Counted from the first letter of the stretch, positions 54,921 through 64,000 are shown. The stretch: DNA of 64,000 nt from Pseudomonas putida (GCF_001976065.1 NZ_MNAH01000002.1:956252-1020251); one strand, 5' to 3'. Numbers and translations: made by a program. Notes: generated by a model not told the origin, from the letters alone.

Positions 54921-56192
54921 ATGGGCACGCACGTCATTAAAATGCCGGACATTGGCGAAGGCATTGCAGAAGTAGAATTGTCGGTATGGCACGTCAAGGT
55001 CGGCGACATGGTCGTCGAGGATCAGGTGCTGGCCGATGTCATGACCGACAAGGCGATGGTGGATATTCCGTCACCGGTCCATGGCAAGGTAATCGCCCTG
55101 GGCGGCCAGCCAGGTGAAGTGATGGCGGTCGGCAGTGTGCTGATCAGCATTGAAGTCGAAGGCGCGGGAAACGTTAAGGAGTCGGCGCAACCGGCACCGG
55201 CCAAAGAAGCGCCAGTTGCAGCGCCGAAAGTCGAAAGCGTGGTGCAAAGCAAGCCAGTCGTTGCCGCAGCGCCAAAAGCCGCCGTGTGCCAGGGCCCGAT
55301 GGTCGCCCGCGAAGCCAATGAGCGTCCCCTGGCCTCTCCTGCCGTGCGCAAGCACGCGCTGGACCTCGGTATCCAGTTGCGCCTGGTCCGTGGCACCGGC
55401 CCTGCCGGCCGAGTGTTGCACGAAGACCTCGAGGCCTACCTGGCCCAGGGTCAGTCGAATGCGTCGACCGTCAGCAGCGCTTACAGCCAGCGCAACGACG
55501 AAGAACAGATCCCTGTGATCGGCATGCGCCGCAAGATCGCCCAGCGCATGCAGGACGCCACCCAGCGTGCCGCTCACTTCAGTTATGTCGAGGAAATCGA
55601 CGTCACGGCCGTGGAAGAACTGCGCGCACACCTCAACGAAAAGCACGGTGCCACCCGCGGCAAGCTGACCTTGCTGCCGTTCCTGGTCCGCGCCCTGGTC
55701 GTCGCCCTGCGTGATTTCCCGCAGATCAACGCGCGCTACGACGACGAAGCCCAGGTCATCACCCGCCTCGGCGCGGTGCATGTCGGCATCGCCACCCAGG
55801 CCGATATCGGCCTGATGGTACCGGTGGTACGTCACGCCGAAGCCCGCAGCCTGTGGGACAACGCCCAGGAAATCTCCCGCTTGGCCACCGCCGCCCGTAA
55901 CGGCAAGGCCAGCCGCGACGAACTGTCCGGATCGTCCATCACCCTGACCAGCCTTGGCGCATTGGGTGGCATCGTCAGCACCCCGGTGCTGAACCTGCCG
56001 GAAGTGGCGATCGTCGGCGTGAACAAGATCGTCGAACGGCCGATGGTAGTCAAAGGGCAGATCGTGATCCGCAAGATGATGAACCTCTCCAGTTCCTTCG
56101 ATCACCGGGTGGTCGACGGCATGGACGCGGCGCAATTCATCCAGGCCGTGCGTGGCCTGCTGGAACAACCCGCCACCTTGTTTGTGGACTGA
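54921..56192 (+). CDS. bkdB: Branched-chain 2-oxo acid dehydrogenase E2 (lipoamide acyltransferase)
   Basis: A 423-residue E2. The lipoyl domain (1-80) has the lipoylation lysine K44 (VMTDKAMVDIP). An Ala/Pro-rich linker follows, then the peripheral-subunit-binding domain (SPAVRKHALDLGI and GRVLHEDLEAY, about 135-175) and the acyltransferase core ending with SSFDHRVVDGMDAAQF. The single lipoyl domain is as expected for BkdB. Zero-gap junction with bkdA2. Confidence 0.97.
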   Translation: MGTHVIKMPDIGEGIAEVELSVWHVKVGDMVVEDQVLADVMTDKAMVDIPSPVHGKVIALGGQPGEVMAVGSVLISIEVEGAGNVKESAQPAPAKEAPVAAPKVESVVQSKPVVAAAPKAAVCQGPMVAREANERPLASPAVRKHALDLGIQLRLVRGTGPAGRVLHEDLEAYLAQGQSNASTVSSAYSQRNDEEQIPVIGMRRKIAQRMQDATQRAAHFSYVEEIDVTAVEELRAHLNEKHGATRGKLTLLPFLVRALVVALRDFPQINARYDDEAQVITRLGAVHVGIATQADIGLMVPVVRHAEARSLWDNAQEISRLATAARNGKASRDELSGSSITLTSLGALGGIVSTPVLNLPEVAIVGVNKIVERPMVVKGQIVIRKMMNLSSSFDHRVVDGMDAAQFIQAVRGLLEQPATLFVD

Positions 56193-56210
56193 TATTTGTT
56201 GGAGAGCACG

Positions 56211-57593
56211 ATGCAAACTCTGAACACCACACTGCTGATCATCGGCGGCGGTCCTGGCGGTTATGTGACGGCGATCCGGGCCGGCCAGTTGGGCATCCCG
56301 ACCCTCCTGGTGGAAGGCCAATCCCTGGGCGGTACCTGCCTGAACATCGGCTGCATTCCGTCCAAGGCGCTGATTCACGTCGCGGAACAGTTCCACCAGA
56401 CGCACAATCACAGCCAGCATTCGGCCCTGGGCATCAGCGTTTCGGCGCCAACCCTGGATATCGGCAAAAGCGTGGAATGGAAGGACGGCATCGTCGACCG
56501 CCTGACCACCGGCGTTGCGGCCCTGCTGAAAAAGCACAAGGTCCAGGTCATCCAGGGCTGGGCCAAGGTCGTCGACGGCAAGACCGTCGACGTCGGTGAC
56601 ACGCGCATCCAGTGCGAGCACCTGGTGCTGGCCACCGGGTCGAAAAGCGTCAACTTGCCGATGCTGCCCATTGGCGGGCCGATCATCTCCTCCACCGAAG
56701 CGCTGGCGCCGACGTCCGTGCCCAAACGCCTGGTCGTGGTGGGGGGCGGCTACATCGGCCTGGAACTGGGCATTGCCTATCGCAAGCTCGGTGCCGACGT
56801 CAGCGTGGTCGAAGCCCAGGAGCGCATCCTGCCGGCCTATGACGCTGAATTGACCCAGCCGGTGCACGATGAACTGAAAAAGCTCGGCATGAAGCTTTAC
56901 TTGAAGCACAGCGTGCAAGGCTTTGATTCACAAGCCAATACTTTGCAAGTTCTGGATCCGAATGGCGACACCCTGAACCTGGAAACCGACCAGGTGCTGG
57001 TAGCCGTCGGTCGCAAACCCAACACCCAGGGCTGGAACCTCGAAGCGCTGAACCTGGACATGAACGGCGCGTCGATCAAGGTCGACGACCGCTGCCAGAC
57101 CAGCATGCGCAACGTGTATGCCATCGGCGACCTCAGTGGCGAACCGATGCTCGCCCACCGGGCCATGGCCCAAGGCGAGATGGTGGCCGAGCTGATCAGC
57201 GGCAAGCACCGCGAGTTCAACCCCACCGCCATTGCCGCCGTGTGCTTCACCGACCCGGAACTGGTGGTGGTCGGCAAGACCCCGGACGAAGCCAAGGCCG
57301 CTGGCCTGGATTGCATCGTGTCGAGCTTCCCGTTCGCGGCCAATGGCCGGGCGATGACGCTGGAATCCAGAAGCGGTTTCGTGCGCGTGGTCGCTCGTCG
57401 GGACAATCATGTAATTGTCGGCTGGCAGGCGGTGGGTGTCGGTGTCTCCGAATTGTCCACGGCGTTCGCGCAAAGCCTGGAAATGGGCGCGCGATTGGAA
57501 GACATCGGCGGCACCATCCATGCGCATCCGACCTTGGGCGAAGCCGTTCAGGAAGCGGCGTTGCGGGCCCTGGGGCACGCGTTGCACCTGTGA
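56211..57593 (+). CDS. lpdV: Dihydrolipoyl dehydrogenase specific to the bkd complex
   Basis: A 460-residue FAD-dependent E3 enzyme. The FAD motif [10 protein letters not shown] is at 10-19, the redox disulfide is C43-C48 ([13 protein letters not shown]), the NAD motif is [12 protein letters not shown], and the catalytic [13 protein letters not shown] lies near the end. It is the LpdV isoform that belongs to the bkd operon. The ATG at 56211 has GGAG upstream; the in-frame TTG at 56196 is not needed. A REP pair follows. Confidence 0.96.
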   Translation: MQTLNTTLLIIGGGPGGYVTAIRAGQLGIPTLLVEGQSLGGTCLNIGCIPSKALIHVAEQFHQTHNHSQHSALGISVSAPTLDIGKSVEWKDGIVDRLTTGVAALLKKHKVQVIQGWAKVVDGKTVDVGDTRIQCEHLVLATGSKSVNLPMLPIGGPIISSTEALAPTSVPKRLVVVGGGYIGLELGIAYRKLGADVSVVEAQERILPAYDAELTQPVHDELKKLGMKLYLKHSVQGFDSQANTLQVLDPNGDTLNLETDQVLVAVGRKPNTQGWNLEALNLDMNGASIKVDDRCQTSMRNVYAIGDLSGEPMLAHRAMAQGEMVAELISGKHREFNPTAIAAVCFTDPELVVVGKTPDEAKAAGLDCIVSSFPFAANGRAMTLESRSGFVRVVARRDNHVIVGWQAVGVGVSELSTAFAQSLEMGARLEDIGGTIHAHPTLGEAVQEAALRALGHALHL

Positions 57594-57612
57594 TTCAAAG
57601 CGTACACCGAAC

Positions 57613-57692
57613 CTGTAGGAGCCGGCTTGCCGGCGAAGGCGATGGATCTGGCACACCGAGTCGCATCGATCGCTGGCAAGCCAGCGCCTACA
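57613..57692. repeat. REP pair, GGCTTGCC-type (mixed arms)
   Basis: The left arm is the GCCGGCTTGCCGGC variant and the right arm the CGCTGGCAAGCCAGCGCC variant, so the two halves belong to different subtypes. It closes the bkd operon. Confidence 0.82.
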
Positions 57693-57805
57693 AGGAATGT
57701 AATCCGGGCTGCGAAATCGGTCCGGAATGAAGTATTGTTGTCCCCATCCAGAAAACGTCAGAAACATTGAACCGTTTCGGCGGTTGTTAAGTGATAGAGG
57801 GTGTC

Positions 57806-58825
57806 ATGGGTAACGAAAGCATCAATTGGGACAAGCTGGGTTTTGACTACATCAAGACCGACAAGCGCTATCTGTCGCACTTTCGCGATGGCGAGTGGGA
57901 CAAGGGCACCCTGACAGAAGACAATGTGCTGCACATCAGCGAAGGCTCCACGGCCCTTCACTATGGCCAGCAATGCTTCGAAGGCCTGAAGGCCTATCGT
58001 TGCAAGGACGGTTCGATCAACCTGTTCCGCCCGGACCAGAACGCCGCCCGCATGCAGCGCAGCTGCGCGCGCCTGCTGATGCCACAGGTCTCTACCGAGC
58101 AGTTCATCGAAGCGTGCAAGGAAGTGGTCCGCGCCAACGAGCGCTTCATCCCGCCGTATGGCACTGGCGGCGCGCTGTACCTGCGTCCGTTCGTGATTGG
58201 CGTAGGTGACAACATCGGCGTGCGCACCGCACCCGAGTTCATCTTCTCGATCTTCTGCATCCCGGTCGGCGCCTACTTCAAGGGCGGCCTCACCCCGCAC
58301 AACTTCCTGATCTCCAGCTACGACCGCGCCGCCCCACAAGGCACCGGCGCAGCCAAGGTCGGCGGCAACTACGCCGCCAGCCTGATGCCGGGCTCCCAGG
58401 CCAAGAAAGCCCACTTCGCCGACGCCATCTACCTGGATCCGATGACCCACACCAAGATCGAGGAAGTCGGTTCGGCCAACTTCTTCGGGATCACCCACGA
58501 CAACAAGTTCGTGACCCCGAACTCGCCGTCGGTGCTGCCGGGCATCACCCGCCTGTCGCTGATCGAGCTGGCCAAGTCGCGCCTGGGCCTGGAAGTGATC
58601 GAAGGTGACGTGTTCATCGACAAGCTGTCGGACTTCAAGGAAGCCGGCGCTTGCGGCACGGCGGCCGTGATCACGCCGATCGGCGGTATCAGCTACAACG
58701 ACCACTTGCACGTGTTCCACAGCGAAACCGAAGTCGGCCCGATCACCCAGAAGCTCTACAAAGAGCTGACCGGCGTGCAAACCGGCGACGTCGAAGCGCC
58801 AGCAGGCTGGATCGTCAAGGTCTGA
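57806..58825 (+). CDS. ilvE: Branched-chain amino acid aminotransferase
   Basis: A 339-residue fold-type IV PLP enzyme of the BCAT group. The PLP lysine is K184 in AAKVGGNYAASL; the ALHYGQQCFEGLKAYR start and KEAGACGTAAVITPIGGI are family markers. It interconverts leucine, isoleucine and valine with their keto acids, which feed the Bkd complex encoded just upstream. The ATG at 57806 with AGAGGG upstream gives MGNESINWDKLGF. It is separated from lpdV by a REP pair and about 110 further bases, so it probably has its own promoter. Confidence 0.95.
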   Translation: MGNESINWDKLGFDYIKTDKRYLSHFRDGEWDKGTLTEDNVLHISEGSTALHYGQQCFEGLKAYRCKDGSINLFRPDQNAARMQRSCARLLMPQVSTEQFIEACKEVVRANERFIPPYGTGGALYLRPFVIGVGDNIGVRTAPEFIFSIFCIPVGAYFKGGLTPHNFLISSYDRAAPQGTGAAKVGGNYAASLMPGSQAKKAHFADAIYLDPMTHTKIEEVGSANFFGITHDNKFVTPNSPSVLPGITRLSLIELAKSRLGLEVIEGDVFIDKLSDFKEAGACGTAAVITPIGGISYNDHLHVFHSETEVGPITQKLYKELTGVQTGDVEAPAGWIVKV

Positions 58826-58844
58826 CCTGACGTCCCCTGCCATG

Positions 58845-58882
58845 AAAACGCCGCCCTCGACTTCGAAGGCGGCGTTTTTTTT
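58845..58882 (+). terminator. Rho-independent terminator of ilvE
   Basis: AAACGCCGCC and GGCGGCGTTT pair around a CTCGACTTCGAA loop region and are followed by nine T in all. It lies between the convergent ilvE and FKBP genes. Confidence 0.9.
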
Positions 58883-58888
58883 TCCGCA

Positions 58889-59227
58889 TCAATCATCCCG
58901 CGTCAGCACTTCCAGCAACTCGATCTCGAAGATCAGGTTCGAATTCGGCGTGATCTTGCCCATCGTGCGCTCGCCATAGGCCAGGTGCGCCGGCACCAGC
59001 AGCTTGCGCTTGCCACCCACCTGCATGCCCAAAATGCCCTGGTCCCAGCCCTTGATCACCCGCCCGGTGCCGATCACGCACTGGAACGGCTTGCCTCGAC
59101 TGTAGGAAGAGTCGAATTCGCTACCGTCTTCCAGCCAGCCACGGTACTGGGTGGTGATCAGCGCGCCCTTGACGGCGGCCTTGCCGTCACCCGGCTCAAG
59201 ATCAATGATTTGCAGTTCGTCGTTCAT
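58889..59227 (-). CDS. FKBP-type peptidyl-prolyl cis-trans isomerase
   Basis: A 112-residue single-domain FKBP without signal peptide, so cytoplasmic. EFDSSYSRGKPFQCVIGTGR, VIKGWDQGILGMQVGGKRKL and PAHLAYGER are the FKBP landmarks, and the active-site aromatic residues appear conserved. It assists proline isomerisation during folding. It is convergent with ilvE and divergent from the protease gene. There is no insert-in-flap domain, so it differs from SlyD. Confidence 0.93.
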   Translation of the reverse strand: MNDELQIIDLEPGDGKAAVKGALITTQYRGWLEDGSEFDSSYSRGKPFQCVIGTGRVIKGWDQGILGMQVGGKRKLLVPAHLAYGERTMGKITPNSNLIFEIELLEVLTRDD

Positions 59228-59372
59228 GTTCTTAACTCATCTACAGTGCCCTGACTTGCGGGCGCGGACGCAGGTTTTCGCAGAATCCGCCGTCGATGGC
59301 AACCGTCGGAACCGAAAGGCCCCTGTGCCGCTCAGAACAAGTATCGACTTCGCACTCAGAAAGGATGCTCTG

Positions 59373-60428
59373 ATGAACGACCTGCGCAGTTTTATTCCGC
59401 CGTACATCCTGCATCGTATCGTCGCGCACGGCTCCGAACGCCAGCGTCACAGCGCCATGAGCACGCTGGCCCACGTGCGCACCCTGCGGCACCCGCCTGG
59501 CCCACCGGTGCGCCCTGCTGCCGCCGCAATCCTGCCGCCTTCCGGAAAAGCCGGCCAGGCCCAGCGCAGCGTGCATGATGCCCAGGGCAAAATGCTCTTG
59601 CCCGGCATGCCGGTGCGCCTTGAAGGGCAGGCAGCGAGCGGCGATCCGGCGGTCGATGAAGCCTATGATGCGCTGGGAGCCAGCTACGATTTCTTCTGGA
59701 AGGTGTTGGGGCGCGACTCCATCGACAACAAAGGCTTCGCCCTGGTCGGCAGCGTGCATTATGGCCAGGACTACGAAAACGCCTTCTGGAACGGCGCGCA
59801 AATGGTCTTCGGCGACGGCGATGGCGAGATATTCGAGCGCTTCACCCGCTCCCTCGACGTGGTCGCGCACGAACTGACCCACGGCGTGGTCGAGAGCGAA
59901 GCGGGCCTGGTCTATGCCGACCAGTCCGGGGCGTTGAATGAATCACTGTCGGACGTGTTTGGCGTGCTGACCAAGCAGTATCTGCTGGAGCAGACCGCCG
60001 ACCAGGCGGACTGGCTGATCGGTGCGGATTTGCTGACACCGCGCATCAAGGGCATCGGCCTGCGCTCGATGGCCCACCCGGGCACCGCCTATGACGACCC
60101 GCTACTGGGCAAGGACCCGCAACCGGATCACATGCGCAAGTTCGTCATCACCCAGGAGGACAATGGCGGTGTGCACATCAATTCAGGCATTCCCAACCGG
60201 GCGTTTTACCTGGCAGCCAAGACCTTGGGCGGCTTTGCCTGGGAAAAGGCCGGGCTCATCTGGTACGACACGCTGTGCGACAAGCGCTTGGACCGCGAGA
60301 CGTCATTCAGTGCCTTTGCAAAACTCACCCTGGAGCATGCACGGCGGCGCTTCACGGCCAAGGAAGCCCGGGCGGTGCAGCAGGGCTGGTCTGAAGTGGG
60401 TGTCGATGCGATGCAGGAGGAACCATGA
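59373..60428 (+). CDS. Protealysin-like M4-family metallopeptidase
   Basis: A 351-residue thermolysin-family peptidase. The short propeptide starts with the conserved RSFIPPYIL motif of protealysins. HELTH (166-170) and the third zinc ligand E190 (GALNESLSDVFG) are intact, and GGVHINSGIPNRAF supplies the transition-state histidine. There is no signal peptide, as in other protealysin-like proteins. The next gene overlaps by 4 bases and encodes an emfourin-like inhibitor. AAGGA precedes the ATG. Targets are unknown; roles in host interaction or competition are described for relatives. Confidence 0.92.
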   Translation: MNDLRSFIPPYILHRIVAHGSERQRHSAMSTLAHVRTLRHPPGPPVRPAAAAILPPSGKAGQAQRSVHDAQGKMLLPGMPVRLEGQAASGDPAVDEAYDALGASYDFFWKVLGRDSIDNKGFALVGSVHYGQDYENAFWNGAQMVFGDGDGEIFERFTRSLDVVAHELTHGVVESEAGLVYADQSGALNESLSDVFGVLTKQYLLEQTADQADWLIGADLLTPRIKGIGLRSMAHPGTAYDDPLLGKDPQPDHMRKFVITQEDNGGVHINSGIPNRAFYLAAKTLGGFAWEKAGLIWYDTLCDKRLDRETSFSAFAKLTLEHARRRFTAKEARAVQQGWSEVGVDAMQEEP

Positions 60429-60748
60429 AAACCTTGCCAACGCTGGATGAGCGCGCAGTCGTGTGCGTTTCGCGCCAGGGCGGTTTTGCCGCGATCCAGG
60501 CCATGACTCGCCCCCGGGAGATCGATTTCGCTCAGTGCAGCATCGATCAACGCTCGCGCATCTATGGCTTGCTTGAAGGTTGCCTGCCGCTGGCCAGTTC
60601 GGTCGCAGGTGGAGGCGACCAGCGTTTTTACCAGATCGAGTTGCACTACCACGAAGGCGAACACGACGACCAGATGGTGTTGAAGGTGCCGGAAGACCAG
60701 GCGCCCGCTGAGCTGGTGCGGCTCTGGGACCTGGGCGAATTGTTGTAG
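60425..60748 (+). CDS. Emfourin-like protealysin inhibitor
   Basis: A 107-residue acidic cytoplasmic protein overlapping the protease stop by 4 bases (ATGA). Emfourin of Serratia is a small proteinaceous inhibitor encoded next to protealysin. This protein shares that setting, size and a pattern of SRQGGFAAIQAM, then FYQIELHY and a C-terminal LVRLWDLGELL. It probably keeps the protease inactive inside the cell. The assignment rests mostly on context. Confidence 0.75.
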   Translation: MKTLPTLDERAVVCVSRQGGFAAIQAMTRPREIDFAQCSIDQRSRIYGLLEGCLPLASSVAGGGDQRFYQIELHYHEGEHDDQMVLKVPEDQAPAELVRLWDLGELL

Positions 60749-60852
60749 CGGCGTGGCATTGCCCGCCCATAATCTCTATCGCGCGATAGCGTTGACCCAA
60801 GACCAGCCTTTATCCTTGTCGACCCGCCGTACCGAGTTGATGGAGTTTTCTA

Positions 60853-62661
60853 ATGCCCCATGAAGGCAGTCTGTTACAAGCCGCAGTCGTTTTTCTGCTC
60901 GCGGCCGTACTCACCGTTCCCCTGGCCAAGCGTCTGCAGCTGGGCGCGGTGCTGGGTTATCTGTTTGCCGGAGTGATCATCGGCCCCTCGGGGCTGGGCC
61001 TGATCGGCAATCCGGAAAGCGTCGCGCACATCTCGGAACTCGGCGTGGTGTTGCTGCTGTTCATCATCGGCCTGGAATTGTCGCCACGCCGGTTGTGGGT
61101 GATGCGCAAGGCGGTGTTCGGCGTCGGGCTGGCGCAGGTGCTGCTGACTGGAGCGCTGCTGGGGGCGTTGGCCCTGTATGTCTTCGGGCAACCCGTGAAC
61201 ACCTCTATCGTGCTGGGCCTGGGGCTGGCCCTGTCGTCCACCGCATTCGGCCTGCAGAGCCTGGCCGAGCGCAAGGAACTGACCAGCCCCCACGGGCGCC
61301 TGGCGTTCGCGATCCTGCTGTTCCAGGACATCGCAGCGATACCGCTGATTGCCATGGTGCCGTTGCTGGCGGGCAGCGCTGAAAGCGTCAGCGCTGCCGA
61401 CGATGTGAACCAGGGCCTGCGCGTGCTGATCAGCATCGCCATCGTGGTGGTCGGCGGCCGCTACCTGCTGCGCCCGGTGTTCCGCGTGGTGGCCAAGAGC
61501 GGCTTGCCGGAGGTGTCCACCGCGACCGCGTTGCTGGTGGTGATGGGCACCGCCTGGCTGATGGACCTGGCTGGTATTTCCATGGCCCTCGGCGCCTTCC
61601 TTGCCGGCCTGCTGCTGGCGGACTCCGAATATCGGCACGAACTGGAAGCGCAGATCGAACCCTTCAAGGGCCTGCTGCTGGGGCTGTTTTTCATGAGCGT
61701 CGGCATGGGTGCCAACCTCAGCCTGCTCCTGCGCGAACCCATCGTGGTGCTGGGGCTGACCGTGCTGCTGATCGCCGTCAAGCTGCCGTTGCTGTTTATC
61801 GTGGGTAAAGTCGCCGGCGGCTTGAACAAGATCAGCGCCATTCGCCTGGGCATCGTGCTGGCGGCTGGTGGTGAGTTTGCCTTTGTGGTGTTCAAGATCG
61901 GCCGTGACCATGGCTTGTTCGATCCGCGCCTGTACGACTTGCTGGTGTTGGCGATCACCCTGTCGATGGCACTGACGCCATTGTTGCTGCTGCTATGCGC
62001 CCGACTGGTCAGCCCGAAGGTGCAACCGGTGGCGGTGCCGGAGCAGTTTCGCGAAATCGATGCCGACGAACCCCGTGTGGTGATCGCCGGCATGGGCCGT
62101 ATGGGGCAGATCGTCGCGCGCATCCTGCGGGCGCAGAACATCAAGTTCGTGGCCCTCGACACCTCGGTGGAAACCATCGAACTGTCGCGCAGCTTCGGCG
62201 GCGTGCCGGTGTACTACGGCGACCCGATGCGCCCGGAAATCCTCAGCGCGGCCAAGGTCGGGAATGCCGAATTCTTCATCATCGCCACCGACGACCCGGA
62301 CACCAACATCAAGACCGCCGAGCTGGTCCACAAGCTCTATCCGCACATCAAGATCATTGCCCGCGCGCGCAACCGCCAGCATGTGCACCGGCTGGTGGAC
62401 CTGGGCGCCCACGCGGTGCGCGAAACCTTCTACTCCAGCCTGGAAATGAGCCGCCAGACCTTGATCGGACTCGGACTGACCCCCGAGCAGGCCGATGCAC
62501 GGATCAAACGTTTCAAGCATCACGACGAACAGGTGCTCGAAGCCCAGCATGCGATCTACGACGACGCAGTGAAGGTCAAGCAGACGGCCCAGGAAGCGCG
62601 GGCGGAACTGGCACGGTTGTTTGAGTCGGACCAGTTGGAAGAGCAGGCCAGGAACGGTTGA
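60853..62661 (+). CDS. Monovalent cation:proton antiporter-2 (Kef-type)
   Basis: A 602-residue CPA2 transporter. Twelve or so helices fill residues 1-385, with GVIIGPSGLGLIGN, LSSTAFGLQSLAER (family TA/SS motif) and AGGEFAFVVFKI. A cytosolic RCK_N/TrkA-N domain starts near 408 (VVIAGMGRMGQIVAR) and ends near 520. It resembles KefB/KefC, glutathione-gated potassium efflux systems, but no KefF/KefG ancillary gene is adjacent. The ion and gating are inferred. Confidence 0.92.
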   Translation: MPHEGSLLQAAVVFLLAAVLTVPLAKRLQLGAVLGYLFAGVIIGPSGLGLIGNPESVAHISELGVVLLLFIIGLELSPRRLWVMRKAVFGVGLAQVLLTGALLGALALYVFGQPVNTSIVLGLGLALSSTAFGLQSLAERKELTSPHGRLAFAILLFQDIAAIPLIAMVPLLAGSAESVSAADDVNQGLRVLISIAIVVVGGRYLLRPVFRVVAKSGLPEVSTATALLVVMGTAWLMDLAGISMALGAFLAGLLLADSEYRHELEAQIEPFKGLLLGLFFMSVGMGANLSLLLREPIVVLGLTVLLIAVKLPLLFIVGKVAGGLNKISAIRLGIVLAAGGEFAFVVFKIGRDHGLFDPRLYDLLVLAITLSMALTPLLLLLCARLVSPKVQPVAVPEQFREIDADEPRVVIAGMGRMGQIVARILRAQNIKFVALDTSVETIELSRSFGGVPVYYGDPMRPEILSAAKVGNAEFFIIATDDPDTNIKTAELVHKLYPHIKIIARARNRQHVHRLVDLGAHAVRETFYSSLEMSRQTLIGLGLTPEQADARIKRFKHHDEQVLEAQHAIYDDAVKVKQTAQEARAELARLFESDQLEEQARNG

Positions 62662-62709
62662 GGTGAACCTGGCCGCTTTGCGATAAACCACAACCACACG
62701 GAGTACACC

Positions 62710-63807
62710 ATGGCTGGCGACACATCCCCCGCGCTCAAGGAAATCTTCAACGCCGAACGCCTGCGGCACATCGCCGCCGAGATGACGGCGGTGTATCCCG
62801 GCTTCAATGCCAAGGGTTTCCTGAAACTGGCCAACAACGGTCTGGCCGAGTTGTCGGTGATGCAGCGTCTGGCTCGCGTCAGCGAATGCCTGCACGCGGT
62901 ATTGCCAGCGGGGTATGAAGCATCCCTTGCGCTATTGCGCGAACTCGCCCCCCGCCTCAACAGTGGCTTTGTCAGCATGTGCCTGCCGCATTACGTGGCG
63001 ACCTATGGCGCCGACCGCTTCGAACTGTCGATGGAGGCGCTCAAGTACTTCACCGCGTTCGGTTCTTCGGAGTTCGCCATCCGCCACTTCCTGCGCGCCG
63101 ATATGCAGCGCTCGCTGAAACTGATGCATGACTGGTCACTGGACACCAACGAGCATGTCCGGCGCCTCGCCAGCGAAGGTAGCCGACCGCGCCTGCCGTG
63201 GTCGTTTCGCCTGGAACAGATCCAGGCCGACCCGCGCCTGGCGGCGGCAATCCTCGACAACCTCAAGGCCGACCCCAGCCTTTACGTGCGCAAGTCCGTG
63301 GCCAACCACCTCAACGACATCACCAAGGACCATCCCGAGTGGGTGCTGGACCTGATCGAGGGCTGGTCGCTGGACAACCCACACACTGCGTGGATCGCCA
63401 GGCATGCGCTGCGCAGCCTGATCAAACAGGGCAATTTGCGAGCCCTGGCGATCATCGGCGCGGGGGCCAAGCCTGAAGTGCAGATCATCGATGTACAGGT
63501 CAATCCGCCGGTGATTGGCCTAGGCGAAAAAATCACCTTGTCCTTCGCGGTCAAATCCACGGCCCACAACAGCCAGCGCCTGGTGATCGACTACGCCATC
63601 GATTACGTCAAGGCCAACGGCAGCACTTCGGCCAAGGTCTTCAAGCTCAAGGCCCTGACGCTGCCGGGCAACGCGACACAATCCATCGCCCGTGGCCAGC
63701 ACATCAAGGAACTCACCACTCGCCGGCATTACGCGGGCAAGCACGCGGTGCATGTGCTGGTGAACGGGGAGCGGCTGGCGAGCACCGCCTTCGAAATCCT
63801 GGGTTGA
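62710..63807 (+). CDS. AlkC-like DNA glycosylase (DNA alkylation repair protein)
   Basis: A 365-residue protein with N-terminal HEAT-like ALK repeats (about 1-250; RRLASEGSRPRLPWSFRLEQ, DPSLYVRKSVANHLNDITKD) followed by a C-terminal Ig-like domain (about 258-365; NPPVIGLGEKITLSFAVKST). That two-part architecture distinguishes AlkC from AlkD, which lacks the Ig-like domain. AlkC enzymes excise 3-methylcytosine and 3-methyladenine without base flipping. It follows the antiporter gene by 48 bases. Confidence 0.88.
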   Translation: MAGDTSPALKEIFNAERLRHIAAEMTAVYPGFNAKGFLKLANNGLAELSVMQRLARVSECLHAVLPAGYEASLALLRELAPRLNSGFVSMCLPHYVATYGADRFELSMEALKYFTAFGSSEFAIRHFLRADMQRSLKLMHDWSLDTNEHVRRLASEGSRPRLPWSFRLEQIQADPRLAAAILDNLKADPSLYVRKSVANHLNDITKDHPEWVLDLIEGWSLDNPHTAWIARHALRSLIKQGNLRALAIIGAGAKPEVQIIDVQVNPPVIGLGEKITLSFAVKSTAHNSQRLVIDYAIDYVKANGSTSAKVFKLKALTLPGNATQSIARGQHIKELTTRRHYAGKHAVHVLVNGERLASTAFEILG

Positions 63808-63865
63808 GATGCGCTACTGAACATTGCGTTGGTCTTCCGGGCGCCATCGCTCTCACGGCTGGCCC

Positions 63866-64000
63866 GATCCACTGTAGGAGCTGGCTTGCCAGCGAAGGCG
63901 GCCTGCCAGCCTGCCCATCTCTCTCGCGCCCACACGCGATCCACTGCAGGAGCTGGCTTGCCAGCGATGGCGGCCTGCCAGCCTGCCCATCTCTCTCGCG
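63866..64000. repeat. Tandem 72-base repeat carrying a GGCTTGCCAGC REP half, cut by window end
   Basis: Two direct copies of a 72-base unit start at 63866 and 63938 and differ at only a few positions (for example TGTAGG versus TGCAGG). Each unit holds one REP half (AGGAGCTGGCTTGCCAGCGA) and a GGCGGCCTGCCAGCCTGCCC segment. The array may continue past base 64000. Confidence 0.85.

Noticed and set aside
55071..56918. A 615-codon minus-strand frame opposite bkdB and lpdV
   Set aside because: Antisense to two intact bkd genes with complete active sites; no recognisable domain.

Overview
The window looks like a chromosomal segment of a fluorescent-group Pseudomonas. The evidence is gene content and order (DUF1289 gene then acnB; bkdR divergent from bkdA1-bkdA2-bkdB-lpdV), uniformly high G+C coding sequence, and about twenty copies of two Pseudomonas-type REP inverted-repeat families (cores GGGAGCGAGCCTGCTCGCG and GTAGGAGCTGGCTTGCCAGC). 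No phage, insertion sequence with transposase, CRISPR array, rRNA or tRNA was seen.

Layout. 1-3.0 kb: polyamine genes on the minus strand (LysR regulator, agmatine deiminase, truncated polyamine-binding protein). 3.1-9.1 kb: a decayed thioesterase fragment, a GFA protein, miaE, a universal stress gene with a perfect Anr box, a DUF1289 gene and acnB, which is preceded by a strikingly structured leader. 9.2-17.5 kb: SulP and HAAAP transporters, a tautomerase, a TetR regulator, a 2-hydroxyacid dehydrogenase, a kinase-like phosphotransferase with an SDR, and small proteins. 17.6-23.8 kb: a PAS-LuxR regulator and a two-subunit molybdenum hydroxylase flanked by two LysR genes.

24.1-42.0 kb is a large nucleobase/N-heterocycle catabolic region. 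It holds two tandem ACMSD-like amidohydrolases, a UbiD decarboxylase with its UbiX flavin prenyltransferase, a CobW GTPase, an NCS2 permease, 8-oxoguanine deaminase, an XdhC-family protein, and the complete reductive pyrimidine pathway (PreT/PreA, dihydropyrimidinase, carbamoyl-amino-acid amidohydrolase, NCS1 permease, RutR-like TetR regulator). The PreTA, dihydropyrimidinase and amidohydrolase steps convert uracil or thymine to beta-amino acids, and 8-oxoguanine deaminase gives urate. The UbiD/UbiX/amidohydrolase/CobW cassette has no assigned substrate. It is the best candidate here for an undescribed system, especially because one amidohydrolase paralog has lost its metal-binding HxH motif.

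42.1-50 kb: a CopC protein, then a hexuronate module (OprD-type porin, uronate dehydrogenase, SMP-30 lactonase, TRAP transporter, aldose epimerase) with similar candidate operators before the porin and before udh. 50-52 kb: a TSUP exporter divergent from a persulfide-dioxygenase-like MBL protein. 52-58.8 kb: the bkd branched-chain keto acid dehydrogenase operon followed by ilvE. 58.9-64 kb: an FKBP, a protealysin-like protease with its emfourin-like inhibitor, a Kef-type antiporter, an AlkC-like DNA glycosylase, and a tandem REP array running off the end of the window.
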